Shown one piece after another: positions 23,781-37,706 of a stretch of DNA of 64,000 nt (its first letter is position 1; every line of letters starts with the position of its first letter). This DNA is from Adiantum capillus-veneris (Eukaryota > Streptophyta > Polypodiopsida > Polypodiales > Pteridaceae). The notes beneath the pieces were generated by a model. The model ran no database searches and had not been told where the DNA came from. It was given only the letters and a program-made list of their open reading frames with translations. The stretch covers positions 139,181,108 to 139,245,107 of the forward strand of contig CM043955.1 in the NCBI GenBank assembly GCA_014529385.2, in the 5' to 3' direction. The position numbers and the translations under genes are program-made.

Positions 23781-24968
23781 CTCTCTAGGGGGAGTGCAAA
23801 TAATTAGGTTAGGGTTCCTTATGTTTTTTGTTGTGTTCAATAAGTGTTAGTACCTTTTTCCACTAATGTGCCTCCTGGAGGTATTCCTTTTGTTTCCTAG
23901 TGTGTACAGGAGCGTGTTGCTATTGGTATCAAACATTTAATTCAATGTAATTTTTTGTCATAATCACTTGTCTAGGTTTAAAAATCAAGCAGTCCGACAA
24001 ACTAGTTTGACCAAGTTAGGTGTTAGAAATCTTCTCTTAATACCATGGGGAATGCCTTCCTAATAATTAATGGTTACTTAGGTTCTTAATCCGATTTAGG
24101 TAGCATTGTGTGAAATGTACTAGGGCTTTCTAGTGGGCTTGACCCTATTGACCTTTAGCTTAAGTATTATAAAGGGAGTTTACTAGTGTGATGATCCTGG
24201 GGAGGTGTATCAGTGTTATATGACCCCCCAAAGTTACAAAATTAAAATGCTGAAAATGAACAAACAAAAAATCAAAGTGCCACACTGTAAAATCTTAAGC
24301 TGGAAGAGAAATCTCAGCTTGATTTGGTACTTCACTCACATGTATTGCCTATGGTACTAGAGCCCTAGAGGTTCCCAATATGGGCGCTTTTACTTGAAAA
24401 GCAAAAAACCCAAGGCATACAAAATAAGCACACACATCAAAATTGAATCACTGTGAAAAGACTTTGGGGGGTCAAAGAAAAAGTAATCAGCCAGGCGATG
24501 ATTTCATGAGAAATTCCTTTTATGGTAGCTTAACTACAAGGTCTTCTAGATATAGCCTCTAGTCAGCCCTCGAACATGAATACTTGGCTCTCGCGATTAA
24601 ACAACTTAATTGACCACAGAAAATTAAGAAGCTTACCCATGGTATTAATATTCGATCTCTAGTGCCTTTCGACCGTCAAATTAGCGACCCCAGACTTGTT
24701 TAATTTTTTACCTTTACATCTGTTTATGCATTTGATTACATTTCAATTTAATGTTCATTGCTGACAAATTGTTTGAAATTCTTTTACCAATCAATTTGTC
24801 TACCTAAAACTGCATATGCTTCTTAATCACTTATGAGAATGCAATTACTGTGCCAATGTTGTTTGATTTTGCAGTGACTGAAGAAGGCTAAGGACATTCA
24901 TCTCAAATGCTCTTCCACCTCGACGAACGAGCTTCAACTCAATAGCTTCCGAGGACGGAATCTACATC
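23781..24968 (+). other. Long 3' untranslated region of the Athila-like element
   Basis: About 1.2 kb between the small acidic ORF and the polypurine tract, with no coding motif. This matches the long noncoding 3' region common in Athila/Tat-type elements. Confidence 0.6.
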
Positions 24969-24980
24969 AGGAAGGGGGGC
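24969..24980 (+). promoter_or_regulatory. Polypurine tract of the Athila-like element
   Basis: AGGAAGGGGGG ends two bases before the 3' LTR, the site for plus-strand DNA priming. Confidence 0.9.
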
Positions 24981-24981
24981 A

Positions 24982-25650
<669 letters not shown>

Positions 25651-25655
25651 ATTGG

Positions 25656-27823
25656 TCACACTCATCATTCAATAAATCAATTCTTAACAATCTCAAGTTC
25701 AATTCCATAATAATGTCACGACAGAAAATCATCATCTACCAAATGCGAATTCAATTTCAAATCCAAATATAGTCCAGATCGAAATCACTGTCATTATATA
25801 CTCGGGTAACAAACTCATACTAAGGACAGTGGTGGCTAGCAACTACAGCACGATTTTGTGGTTGATGTTGCCTCAACCGGCGTGTCTACATTAATATGGC
25901 AAGCTGCCTAAATTGTCGAATCTGCACTAATGCTGCATAAATTGGCGGATTTGCATTTAGTATTGTTTAGAATAATGAATCTGCATTTTGTCAGTGTGTT
26001 GCCTAAATCAACGGATCTGCACGGACAATTGGTGTTGCCTAAATCGGCAAATCTATACCAAGATGGGCATTGACACGCTGCCTAAATCGATGAATCTGTG
26101 TGTATGTGACGAATGGACTAGGCGAGGCATAAAAATTACAAAACATGTACCCGGTATCGAATTTGACTAGGTTGAAATGCTAAAGTATATAGAAATGTTG
26201 ACGATCATCCCAAATCAACTCAATTCATGCTTTAGCTTAATATCAAGTAATGTCAATGTTAAATTTCATTTAGTACACAGCTTAAGCCACAATGTGAGAG
26301 ATGGCTAGATTTGTAGCTCATGAGGCAATGTGGGTAAAGAAAATATGAAAAGAAGAGTTAGGTATTTGATGTGTGTACCTCGAGGATATAGAGTATTTGA
26401 AAATACATGTATTTGTATGTCTGTGTAGAGAGGGGTGCGTTGTCTTTGTGTGAATGGCATTAGTAGGCACATCTAGGAGTGTGACAAAATCTGGTAGTAT
26501 CATAGAGTTAGTATACTCAACCAGTAAGTAGTAAGGTATAGATTAGTGTAGATATGTGATTGACAAAGGTATTATAGAATTTAATAGAAGATGGCTAGTA
26601 TATGATCACTCAAGATTTAAAAATGATTTTGCAAAATAAAACAATGAGATGACTTATATGTCACCTTACATTATGGTCTGCATTGATTTTTGAAAATCTT
26701 AGACAATCAATCAGGTAGAAAAATAAAAAAATGAAGATCATTATCAAAATCATTTGGTTAAGGTGAATATAGACAGAGACTAGTATTGTCGTAAAGTTGT
26801 GGTAAACCTAATAAAGGTAATAGTGTTGCCCAATGGTATTGTAATTGACAACTAGTAAAATGTAACAATTTTGAAGAGGACAAAATCAAGAAAATTTTCA
26901 CAATTTTATAATAAGTACATCAAATTTTAAGCCCTACAGATGAGGTCATGACTTTTTATAATGTCAATAAATGAAATAAACCACAAAAAGACCATGTAGT
27001 GTCAAGAGTGGTGTCTATTATGTTATTGTGGAATATCAAGTTCACGTTGCAAAACTAGGGAGCAAGGTCGAGCAAAAACACTTAGCAGTACCTTTAAATT
27101 TTATCTAAAGGTAAAGCAAAACATGCGTATCTGTATTGTTTTGATTATTCAAGAAGTATATGCACTTAATTTTTGGCAATAAGCTTCAAAGTGCTTATAC
27201 AAAGACCTCAATTGCTACTCAATGGACATGTACTCAATTAAGTCAAACAAACATCGCTATTATCTATCTACTACAGATGTCTGCTACACAAAGTAAAGTT
27301 ATGATTACTTTTGTAACAGTATATGGGTAGCCATTCAACCTACAACATTGAACCATTGAGCCTAATTTCAATTGACAAAGCCATCTATAGAAAGGTCTTG
27401 AGAGACACCAAAAACATTCAAGCTTACAGTTTCATATTAGTTGACTCGAGGGAGGCAACATGTTTTGATTCCTCATTTAAGTAGGGTGGCAGAGAGCAAT
27501 GCAATGCGAGCCTGAATCTTCTCATTACAAATTCGACACCTAGCATTACATCGCAAGCTAAGATTATCGGTGCAAGTAGTGACAATGGAATTGTCGCGCC
27601 CGATCCTTTGTTTTTCTGCTTTCAGCCATTCATAGGGAACTGGTCCTTGCATACTAAGTCATACCGCATTCGAGCAAGGGAGTTGAGGTCTGTGTAGGGA
27701 TGCTGGTGTAGGTTACGACTAGTGCATAGTGGTGTGGGGGGCACACTTCTTCATTGGGTTATTGAAGGTGGGCTTGAACGTCACCGAGTGCGCGTGATAG
27801 CCAAGATAAAAAGGGGGGGGTGT

Positions 27824-27825
<2 letters not shown>
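25656..27825. other. Unassigned AT-rich spacer
   Basis: No gene recognised. Apart from the degenerate minisatellite near 25870-26105, it is unique-looking noncoding DNA up to the (GA)n tract. Confidence 0.45.
25870..26105. repeat. Degenerate minisatellite, GCCTAAATCGRCGRATCTGC motif
   Basis: About six imperfect copies of a 20-base motif recur at roughly 30-60 bp spacing. Examples are near 25910, 25935, 26010, 26037 and 26080. Divergence between copies is high. Confidence 0.65.

Positions 27826-27902
<77 letters not shown>
27826..27902. repeat. (GA)n microsatellite, 77 bp
   Basis: Uninterrupted AG/GA dinucleotides directly next to a short LINE-like 3' end that begins at 27903. Confidence 0.95.
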
Positions 27903-27905
<3 letters not shown>

Positions 27906-28140
27906 AATGAAATGGTATATTAAATGTCTTCAAAAGGGCAACTTACATTTGAGATCAAGCTAATACAATCCTTGTGGATCCAATCCAATGCTGGGGTACA
28001 AAAATAAAATGAATTAAAGTGAAAGACTAAAGGCGACTAAAACAAAAAGCATAAAATAGCCAATTCAAACCATCATCATCATCGTCAATGCCTGAGGATG
28101 TCGGGCATCGGGTATTGTCTAAGAAAGTATTGCACCGGTT
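27903..28140 (-). mobile_element. Short LINE 3'-end fragment abutting (GA)n
   Basis: The first 40 bases after the GA tract (ATGAAATGRTATATTAAATG, then TCTTCAAAAGG) match the sequence after the GA tract at 47691-47708, where a coding LINE ends. A GGGTACAAAA segment also recurs at similar spacing. It is interpreted as a heavily 5'-truncated minus-strand LINE copy; its left part is only weakly supported. Confidence 0.5.
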
Positions 28141-28183
28141 GTTGAAGAGCTTCATCAAAGTCCATCTCTGTAGGTAGTCATAC

Positions 28184-29035
<852 letters not shown>

Positions 29036-29161
29036 CTACCGTTAGTTAGCATGATTTAGAGTTGTCGCTATCTGTGCATCTACATGCATGAGTGATGGTT
29101 GTCGCCAGTTAGCACGAGTAAGAGTTGTCGCTATCTGTGCGTCTACATGCATGAGTGATGG
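29036..29161. repeat. Tandem duplication, 63-bp period
   Basis: Two copies of a unit containing GTTGTCGCTATCTGTGCRTC and CTACATGCATGAGTGATGG, offset by 63 bases, with few differences. Confidence 0.85.
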
Positions 29162-30927
<1,766 letters not shown>

Positions 30928-31062
30928 CTACAAACAAGAGTGTAGCGGCCCTGCAAAATAGCAAAAACAACATACAATCGACGATAAATCCAATAAATCC
31001 ACATACTTGCACAATCGTGTATGCAAGGATACCATGACAAATCTAGCATGAGAGAGACAAAG

Positions 31063-31097
<35 letters not shown>

Positions 31098-31431
31098 AAG
31101 TGAGCACGTGCAGGTGCACCTCCTAGAGCGGAGTGCTACATCGGCACAACGAGAGAGGAAAGGAGATGAGAAGAATAACGCAGACACTGGATGCAATCTC
31201 CCCCTATGCAAGATTGAGCATTTTCCTCTTGCACGTATTTACTTACAGATCTTTTGAATGCTCAAAATGAGTACAAACTGGCTGAACGGTCAAAAATGAC
31301 CAAAACTCAATAAAGAGCGCTTGAATAAAAAAAAATGTACATAAAATATATATTTTGTGCCATAGTCCATAGCTCGGTTAGCTTTTTCCACCTGTCAGCT
31401 ACATTAAATAAGATTTACAATTTCCATTACA
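30928..31431 (-). repeat. Leader-like repeat module, copy 2
   Basis: Collinear with 10659-11189, with scattered substitutions and a shorter (GA)n (31050-31096). It keeps the putative ATG, the GT...AG intron-like stretch and the GCACGTGCAGGTGCACCTCC block. No helicase coding sequence follows, so it is an isolated 5' module or a non-autonomous derivative. Confidence 0.8.
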
Positions 31432-32171
31432 ATGTCAATGACACTCAACAGCTATATGTGAAACTGATTTCAGTTCAATATTATTTTCATGTCGTGTGGA
31501 AGTAAAGGGACACAATATATTTGACGTGAATTCAACCTCTCATAAGCAAAGCACCACACCCATTTTACTTGTATATGTGCACCCTCTAAGCTAGATAGCA
31601 ATCTACTATTAGCAAACATTGCACTTGATGTCTCACTTGGACCTTGAGTATAGAGCATTAACGTGCTTTTGTGGATAAAATCCATACCACAGCCATGGCA
31701 TATGCCGAAAGGTTTGAATATCAATGGAACATTTGAACTCTATTGGTAGGCTATGTTGGTGATATCAACCCATGACTGTGCACACGTCATACATCTGAGC
31801 TTATTTTTCATTGTAGATTTGATATGTATGCATTTAGTGTCACTATGATGAGAAGTCTATGTCATTCAGTCATTAGTCATATGCAAGCACAAACAACAAA
31901 AGCATGTGAAGTGATTATGTACCTAGTGTTCGGTCTCATTGATGTGGATTTTGCAAGTTGGTAGAGGTAAAAGATGGATGATTGTTCTAGTGTGCTTGCA
32001 AAGAATAGGTACAAATGGAGTATAGTCTTGAAGGGGGATTGATATCGAGCGAGCTCCAGAGTGAGCTTTTTTCACATTTTCCCTAGATGCCATATTTTAG
32101 AAAAAAACCTCCCCCATGAAGTAATTGGAACGATTGGAGTGAGCATTTCAGAGAGAGCTTTTTTATTGTTA

Positions 32172-32175
<4 letters not shown>
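31432..32175. other. Unassigned spacer
   Basis: A minus-strand frame of 84 codons (31470-31724) lacks an ATG and recognisable motifs. No gene call. Confidence 0.35.
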
Positions 32176-32207
<32 letters not shown>

Positions 32208-32306
32208 CCTCTTTTGTCCCTCTTTCTCTCTTTGTCCTCTCTTTCTTTTTTTCTCTCAACCAATAAAGCTCTCTATTTCAACCAATAAAGCTCTCTATTT
32301 CAACCT
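32176..32306. repeat. CT tract and 24-bp tandem duplication
   Basis: (CT)n at 32176-32204 is followed by pyrimidine-rich DNA and two copies of a 24-base unit (AACCAATAAAGCTCTCTATT and following bases) at 32258-32305. Confidence 0.85.
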
Positions 32307-33314
32307 ATCTCATGATTCTATCCCAAACTTGAGACAAAGCATTTCAAATTTCCACTCAAGAACTCTCTAGTGTAGGAGTGTTTATGCATTTGGCAAGGAA
32401 GTCATATGTGGCAAACAATCAAAGATGTCGAAGGACCACAAAGGATAAAGTCTCACTATCTTTAAGAAAAAGAGTTGGTTATAGCAGGTTATTAAAATTG
32501 GGTTGTATTTGTGATTGAAGACAACGTTTCAGAGAAAACAATACAAGCCATAGAACATCTAGCAGAAGCAAAGGTATACCATGAAAGAGAGGATTGGCTT
32601 CACACAATTTGGAAGAGTGGTCACAATGTCTATAGGCAAGGCCATTGCCGACTAGCATTTTCATAGTTTTTTATAGAAAGACATGCCTTCAGGGTGAAAG
32701 CATAGGTGATGATGGCATGCAGAGAGAGACCTAGTACATAGTTAGCCAGAATGGGAACTCAAAACTAGGGATCAAGAATTGCAATGGGCATGAAATTCCA
32801 TTCCCTATTTTGAAAATTCACATCTAGAACATTGAATGGGGATTTGAAATGAGGAGGGGAAAGAGGGACTAGAAAATGACTATTCTGTGTAAGTATGGCC
32901 TACTGTTCACATTTGTTGAAATAGAACACAACATCGTTGCCATACTGATGCCAAGTATGTCCCATAATCAAAGTGTTGCATGAAATAGTATTATGGATAG
33001 GAGGCATGAGGAAGCTCATATGTTGGTCGACGCAAAAGAAGTTGGTTGTGGGCACTAACCCCTATCTGATAATGAATTCTCTCACTCCAACAGATGACAT
33101 CCCAGAGAGGATGCCCATCATCGAGTTCTTTTTTGAGGTCCTTAAGACTTAGAACAATGCTAAGATCATCTTGAAGATGAAGGCCAACTTGCAGCAACAC
33201 AGCTTGATAAAGACCAGCTTGGAGATGGCGAAGCATCGATGGAGGAACAACTAGAGCTTCTACATGAAGGTTCTCAAGTCTTCATTGAGAAAGCATAATT
33301 TTGCATTTAGAGAA
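32307..33314. other. Unassigned spacer upstream of the LRR fragment
   Basis: A minus-strand frame of 81 codons (32991-33236) has no recognised domain. The segment adjoins the LRR duplicate but no NB-ARC motif was seen. Confidence 0.35.
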
Positions 33315-33496
33315 AACTTTCGTGGATAGCATGTGTAAGGGGAAGGGCTTGTTCATAAGCAGTCCTAATGATTTTTTGGGAAAAAGCACGTGTAATGACA
33401 AGCTTTGTTCTTAAAGTTGGTTGAGCTGCAGAGTATCCACATTGAGGGTTCAAGCTGCGAGGATGTTAACAGCATATGTGGTTCAAATCTGCCTAA
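33315..33496 (+). pseudogene. NLR/LRR gene fragment, duplicate of 37707-37888
   Basis: About 180 bp closely match 37707-37888. The plus-strand reading gives VELQSIHIEGSSCEDV and then ICGSNLPN, an LRR-type stretch. It stops abruptly at CCTAA where the foldback element begins, while the other copy continues into LEKLQV. The copy is therefore interrupted by that insertion. Confidence 0.75.
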
Positions 33497-34173
33497 TGTG
33501 TCTCAAAGTTTGTGTTTATGTGCATGTGTGTTGTGGGGAGAGTAGTGGGGAGAAATTTATGCGTGACATTATCAAAGTGCATCTTGTAATCAATCAAGTG
33601 CCTTAGTCTAATTGGTAGGTTGATACCCTAAGAGTGGGAGGTCTTGTGTTCAAGACGCCTCATCCCATTTTGTGAGGAAAGCCTCATGGCACATGCCATG
33701 TGGCACGTGTTGCCACGTGGCATGTGCCACGTGGCACCGGCAATACACATGGCACATGTCACGTGCCACATGGCATGTGCCATCTGGGCATCCCATGTGG
33801 TTGCTGCCACATGGCATGTGCCTACATGGCATCCCACGTGTCATGTGCCACGTGGAATGCCATGTAGGCACATGTCCATATGGCACATGCCATGTGGCAC
33901 GTACTGCCATGTGGCATGTGCCACGTGTATTGCCGATCACGCCATGTGGCACGTGCCACATGGCATGTGCCTACATGAGGATTTTCTCACAAAAAAAGGA
34001 GGGGGGTACTTGAACACAAGACCTCCCCTCTTTAGAGAATCACTCTACCCACTAGACTAAGGCACTCAAGATTGACTACAAGGTGCACTTTGATAATATT
34101 ATGCACAAATTTCTCTCCATTACTATCCCCACAACACACATGCACACAAACACAAACTTTGAGACACATTAGG
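33492..34173. mobile_element. Foldback element with tRNA-like arms (682 bp)
   Basis: Two inverted arms of about 200 bp (33492-33700 and 33965-34173) start CCTAATGTGTCTCAAAG and end CTTTGAGACACATTAGG. Each arm contains a tRNA-like block, as in plant SINE heads. The A-box-like TTAGTCTARTKGGTAG and B-box-like TGTGTTCAAG are near 33600-33660 on plus and 34000-34065 on minus. The core (33680-33975) is a dense array of GCATGTGCCACGTGGCA-type palindromes. The element has no coding capacity; the plus and minus open frames here arise from the repeated core. It sits exactly where the LRR fragment is broken. Confidence 0.75.
33680..33975. repeat. GTGGCAC/GTGCCAC palindromic array
   Basis: About 300 bp built from short, self-complementary words (CACATGGCA, TGCCACGTGG, GGCACGTG). 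It includes several CACGTG palindromes, the core recognised by bHLH and bZIP factors. Very strong stem formation is expected in single strands or RNA. Confidence 0.85.
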
Positions 34174-34177
34174 ATGC

Positions 34178-34527
34178 ATGTGTGTGTGTGTGTGTGTGTG
34201 TGTGTCCATATATGAATGTATGTGTATGTGTATGTGTATGTGTATGTGTGCGTGTGATAACTTTTATCATTAAAGATTAAATAAATATACAATTATATAT
34301 ATTAAAATTAAATAAAAATAAATGCAAATAATAAAATTTTAGTTATATACTTAGATTATTATACACACATATATCTATATAAGTACGTACTTATATATAT
34401 ATTCATGAATGCATATATAAGAGAGTGTGTATATATATATGTACTCACTCTCTTATATATATTCATGAATGCATATATAAGAGAGTGAGTACATATATAT
34501 ATACACACTCTCTTATATATGCATTCA

Positions 34528-34572
<45 letters not shown>

Positions 34573-34578
34573 TTATTT

Positions 34579-34600
<22 letters not shown>
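34178..34600. repeat. TG microsatellites and long AT-rich palindrome
   Basis: (TG)n near 34178-34204 and (TGTGTA)n near 34218-34258. Around 34400-34530 is a near-perfect palindrome built of GCATATATAAGAGAGTG and its complement, with internal TTCATGAA blocks, then (TA)n to 34600. Confidence 0.8.
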
Positions 34601-34635
<35 letters not shown>

Positions 34636-35251
34636 TGAAGCCAGAGAGAAAGAAGAGAAGAGGAAGACAGAGAAAGAGGGGCATTAGAGAGAGAAAAAGA
34701 GAGTAGAGAGAGAGGGGGGAGCAAGACAAAGAGTTAGAGAGAGATTAGGAGAGAGAGAGAGAGAGGAAACAGAGAGAGAGTAGAGAGAGAGAGAAGGACG
34801 GGAGGCGAGGGGAGAGAGAAAGTGGAGAGAGAGAGGAAGGAAAGAGAGAGAGTTTGAGAGAAGAAGAAAAAGAAGAAGAGAGAAGAGTAGAGAGAGAGAG
34901 AGAGAGACGGAAGAAGAAAAAGAAAGAAAGAGAGAAGGAGAAGAGAGACAAAGAGTTAGAGAGAGAGAGAGAGAGACAAAGAGTTGGAGAGAAAAAGGAG
35001 ACAGAGAGTTAGCTAGAGAAAGTAGAGAGAGAAGAAGAAGAGAGTTAGAGAGAGAGAGAGAGAGAGAGAGGGAGAAAAGAGAGAGTTAGAGACAAAAGAA
35101 GAATAAAGAGAGAGTTAGAGAGACACGGAGACCTAGAGAGAGAAAGTAGAGGGGAGAGAGAGAGAAGAGGAGAGAGGGAGCAAAGAGAAAGAGTTAGAGA
35201 GAGGGGAAGAGAAGAAGAAGAGAGAGAGGGGGGGAGAGAAGAAGAAGAAGA

Positions 35252-35301
<50 letters not shown>

Positions 35302-35635
35302 AGAGACTTACATAGAGAGAGAGGGAAGAACGTCTTGGGATTTGGGATCCAAGAACGGTTGTGTTGCTATCTCCACACTTAGGAGATTTTGGATCATTTT
35401 CCACAATGGTTGTGGACCTCGTTGAAGAAGAAGAACCCTTGCGAGTGCCGGAAGACATTGTATGTAAAATAGGAGATGAGAATCAATTTTGTTGAACCTG
35501 TTCACTTCGGAAATTCTGCTACAGAAATGCCTTCCATAACTCTGAAAATTTATGTCTTTACATCAATGCGTAGAGGACTTCGTGCTCTTCGATTGAGGCT
35601 ATAGATCACCCAAATCGGAGTTCGGATGAAGAAGT

Positions 35636-35683
<48 letters not shown>

Positions 35684-35914
35684 CAAGAGACTTACATAGA
35701 GTTAGAGGGAGAAAAAGAAAGGGAGAGAGAGAGAGAATAAGAATTAGAGAGAGAAGAGAGAGTGGGAGTCAGGGAGGGGAGAGAGAGAGGGAAGGGAGAA
35801 AAGTGAGAGTGTGAGAGGGAAGAGACCTAGAGAGAGAAAGTAGAGAGGGGAGAGAGAGAGAGAGAAGAGGAGAGAGGGAGCAAGAGAAAGAGTTAGAGAG
35901 AGAGGGGGGAGAGA

Positions 35915-35965
<51 letters not shown>

Positions 35966-36000
35966 CAAGAGAAAGAGTTAGAGAGAGAGGGGGGGAGAGA

Positions 36001-36060
<60 letters not shown>

Positions 36061-36258
36061 AGAGACTTACAAAGAGTTAGAGGGAGAAAAAGAAAGGGAG
36101 AGAGAGAGAGAGAGAGAGAGAGAATAAGAATTAGAGAGAGAAGAGAGAGTGTGGGAGTCAGGGAGGGGAGAGAGAGAGGGAAGGGAGAAAAGTGAGACTG
36201 TGAGAGGGAAGAGACTTAGAGAGAGTTAGAGAAAAAGAAAGGGAGAGAGAAAGAGAAT

Positions 36259-36290
<32 letters not shown>
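34601..36290. repeat. Purine-strand minisatellite array (GAGAGA/GTTAGAGA)
   Basis: Almost all bases on the plus strand are purines, in GAGAGA runs broken by GTTAGAGA, GAAGAAG and GGGAG words. Higher-order duplications are visible, for example a GGGAGTCAGGGAGGGG block at about 35765 and again at about 36157. The only non-purine island is about 35325-35640. Open frames here are RERERE or SLSLSL artefacts. Confidence 0.95.
35325..35640 (-). other. Unique island inside the purine array
   Basis: About 315 bp of ordinary-complexity DNA. The minus strand has an ATG at 35458 with about 45 codons of Ser/Thr-rich sequence (MSSGTRKGSSSSTRSTT) before running into the GA array. It might be the start of a retroelement gag cut by the array, but no domain confirms this. 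Confidence 0.3.
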
Positions 36291-36291
<1 letters not shown>

Positions 36292-36689
36292 ATTTTTTTT
36301 GGAATCAAGAATCTGCTCGTCCGATTCCAAAAAGCGCTCGCGAAAAATAGCTCGTCTGAAAATATCCCCCCTGAAAATTGGGTGGGTCCGGAAGTGACCT
36401 CGTCTACGCCCTGCTGAGCACACCCACTCTTCCACCCGGGTCGTCTAGACTTAGCCTTAGTTATGAGTTCAAATAACTGATGACTAAGTCTCGCGTGACC
36501 ATAGCCATATTCCTCAGGTGATTCTATATTTTTTGACCTAAAGTTCTACTCCGGAGCCAGTTTTTGCGGAAGCGGCGTTAGGAGCCGCTGTAGCAGGAAA
36601 TTCCTAAAACTACGGCATGGCATGTGCTACAACTGTTGCCTGTACACGTGCTCCAAGTGCAGAACATATAAGTGTGAGGCTTCAAGACT
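36291..36689. other. Unassigned spacer upstream of the NLR relic
   Basis: No P-loop or other N-terminal NLR motif was recognised. There is no coding call. Confidence 0.4.
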
Positions 36690-37211
36690 ATGCTAGCTAT
36701 CAGACAGGCCCCTGCCTTAGGAGGCTTCTCCGAGCTTATCACTCGGCATAGCCACTCACACAGATTGGTTCTGTTGAATGAGACGGATGTGGAGAGCCTC
36801 TTTTGTTATCGAGCTTTTGGACAAGACTCCATTCGTGCATGGGTAGAGGACCCTCCGGTGGTGGTAAAGAAGGTACTGAAAAGTCCAATTAAACGCTTTG
36901 TGTATCACAATTTCCTATGATAAGAGCTTCTATGTATCTCTTGTAAATGATGAATCTTGGGTCATTTCCAATGATTTGCAGTGGTTTCAGCAAATTATGA
37001 CCATGTGGAATTTGTGTGGCAGGTGGTATCAAAGCCTCAAAGTCATTGGTGCATTTCTTTGTACCATTGTTCGTCAGATTGTCCTTGTGGCATATTGGTG
37101 GGTTGCGTTGGTGTCTTGGACCCTATACTACGAGAATGCTTTCTAAACTTTGGTACATATGTCGCTCTTCAGGGTATGCATCAAAGTCTAAAAATCATTC
37201 TCGCAGCATAG
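36690..37211 (+). pseudogene. NLR pseudogene, NB-ARC part
   Basis: The plus-strand reading LVLLNETDVESLFCYRAFG, then QDSIRAWVED, matches the ARC1 helical region of plant NLRs (consensus L.E.EALELFCxxAFG). Further on, near 37125-37180, DPILRECFLNFGTYV matches the ARC2 stretch that precedes the MHD motif. The intervening reading changes frame and has stops. The P-loop and kinase-2 parts are missing upstream. NLRs are intracellular pathogen sensors; this copy is not functional. Confidence 0.7.
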
Positions 37212-37706
37212 GGTCAATCTTGAGACGCTCCTTCCCAGTAAGATGCATTTAAACTCATCCGCAGGTTCTTTGCTAATGATAGTGATGTAGTGTCCACATG
37301 GACATGCACTTGAATGCAACGATGCTTGCAATGTATGTATTTCTCAGCATTATGTGATGAGGGATCTTTCCCTTCAGGTGGGGGTAAGGGATTACCCACC
37401 ATCTCATCACATAAGAGGCCATTGATACCAAGTCACTGGCAGTTGGAGGAATTTTCTATTGTTGAAGTGATATCGATTCACACTCACTGGTGCAGCACGC
37501 TTTGATTCTCCTCATATTAAGTGAAGCTGAGTTGAGGTGTATGAAACAATGAATGTTTTTGAGAGGTGTATTTCTTTTGAATCTCGCATGGTTATTTTTC
37601 ATTCAGGTGGCATGACGGAGGGATGGCTGACCGACTAGGCCTCCCCACATGCGAGGGTGCTTCTTATGTTTTCAAGCTAAGTGTAGGAATCTTGTCAACC
37701 ATGTCC
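37212..37706. other. Interval between NB-ARC and LRR parts
   Basis: No motif was recognised. It may be a decayed intron or coding remainder of the NLR pseudogene. Confidence 0.35.

Noticed and set aside
32991-33236. 81-codon minus-strand frame near the LRR fragment as an NLR or integrase piece
   Set aside because: It runs opposite to the LRR fragment and contains no NB-ARC, LRR, HHCC or DDE motif.
33628-34060. Several overlapping open frames of 69-138 codons on both strands
   Set aside because: They lie in the GTGGCAC palindromic core, whose repeated words read as Met-Trp-His-Val repeats in all frames. No protein family was matched.
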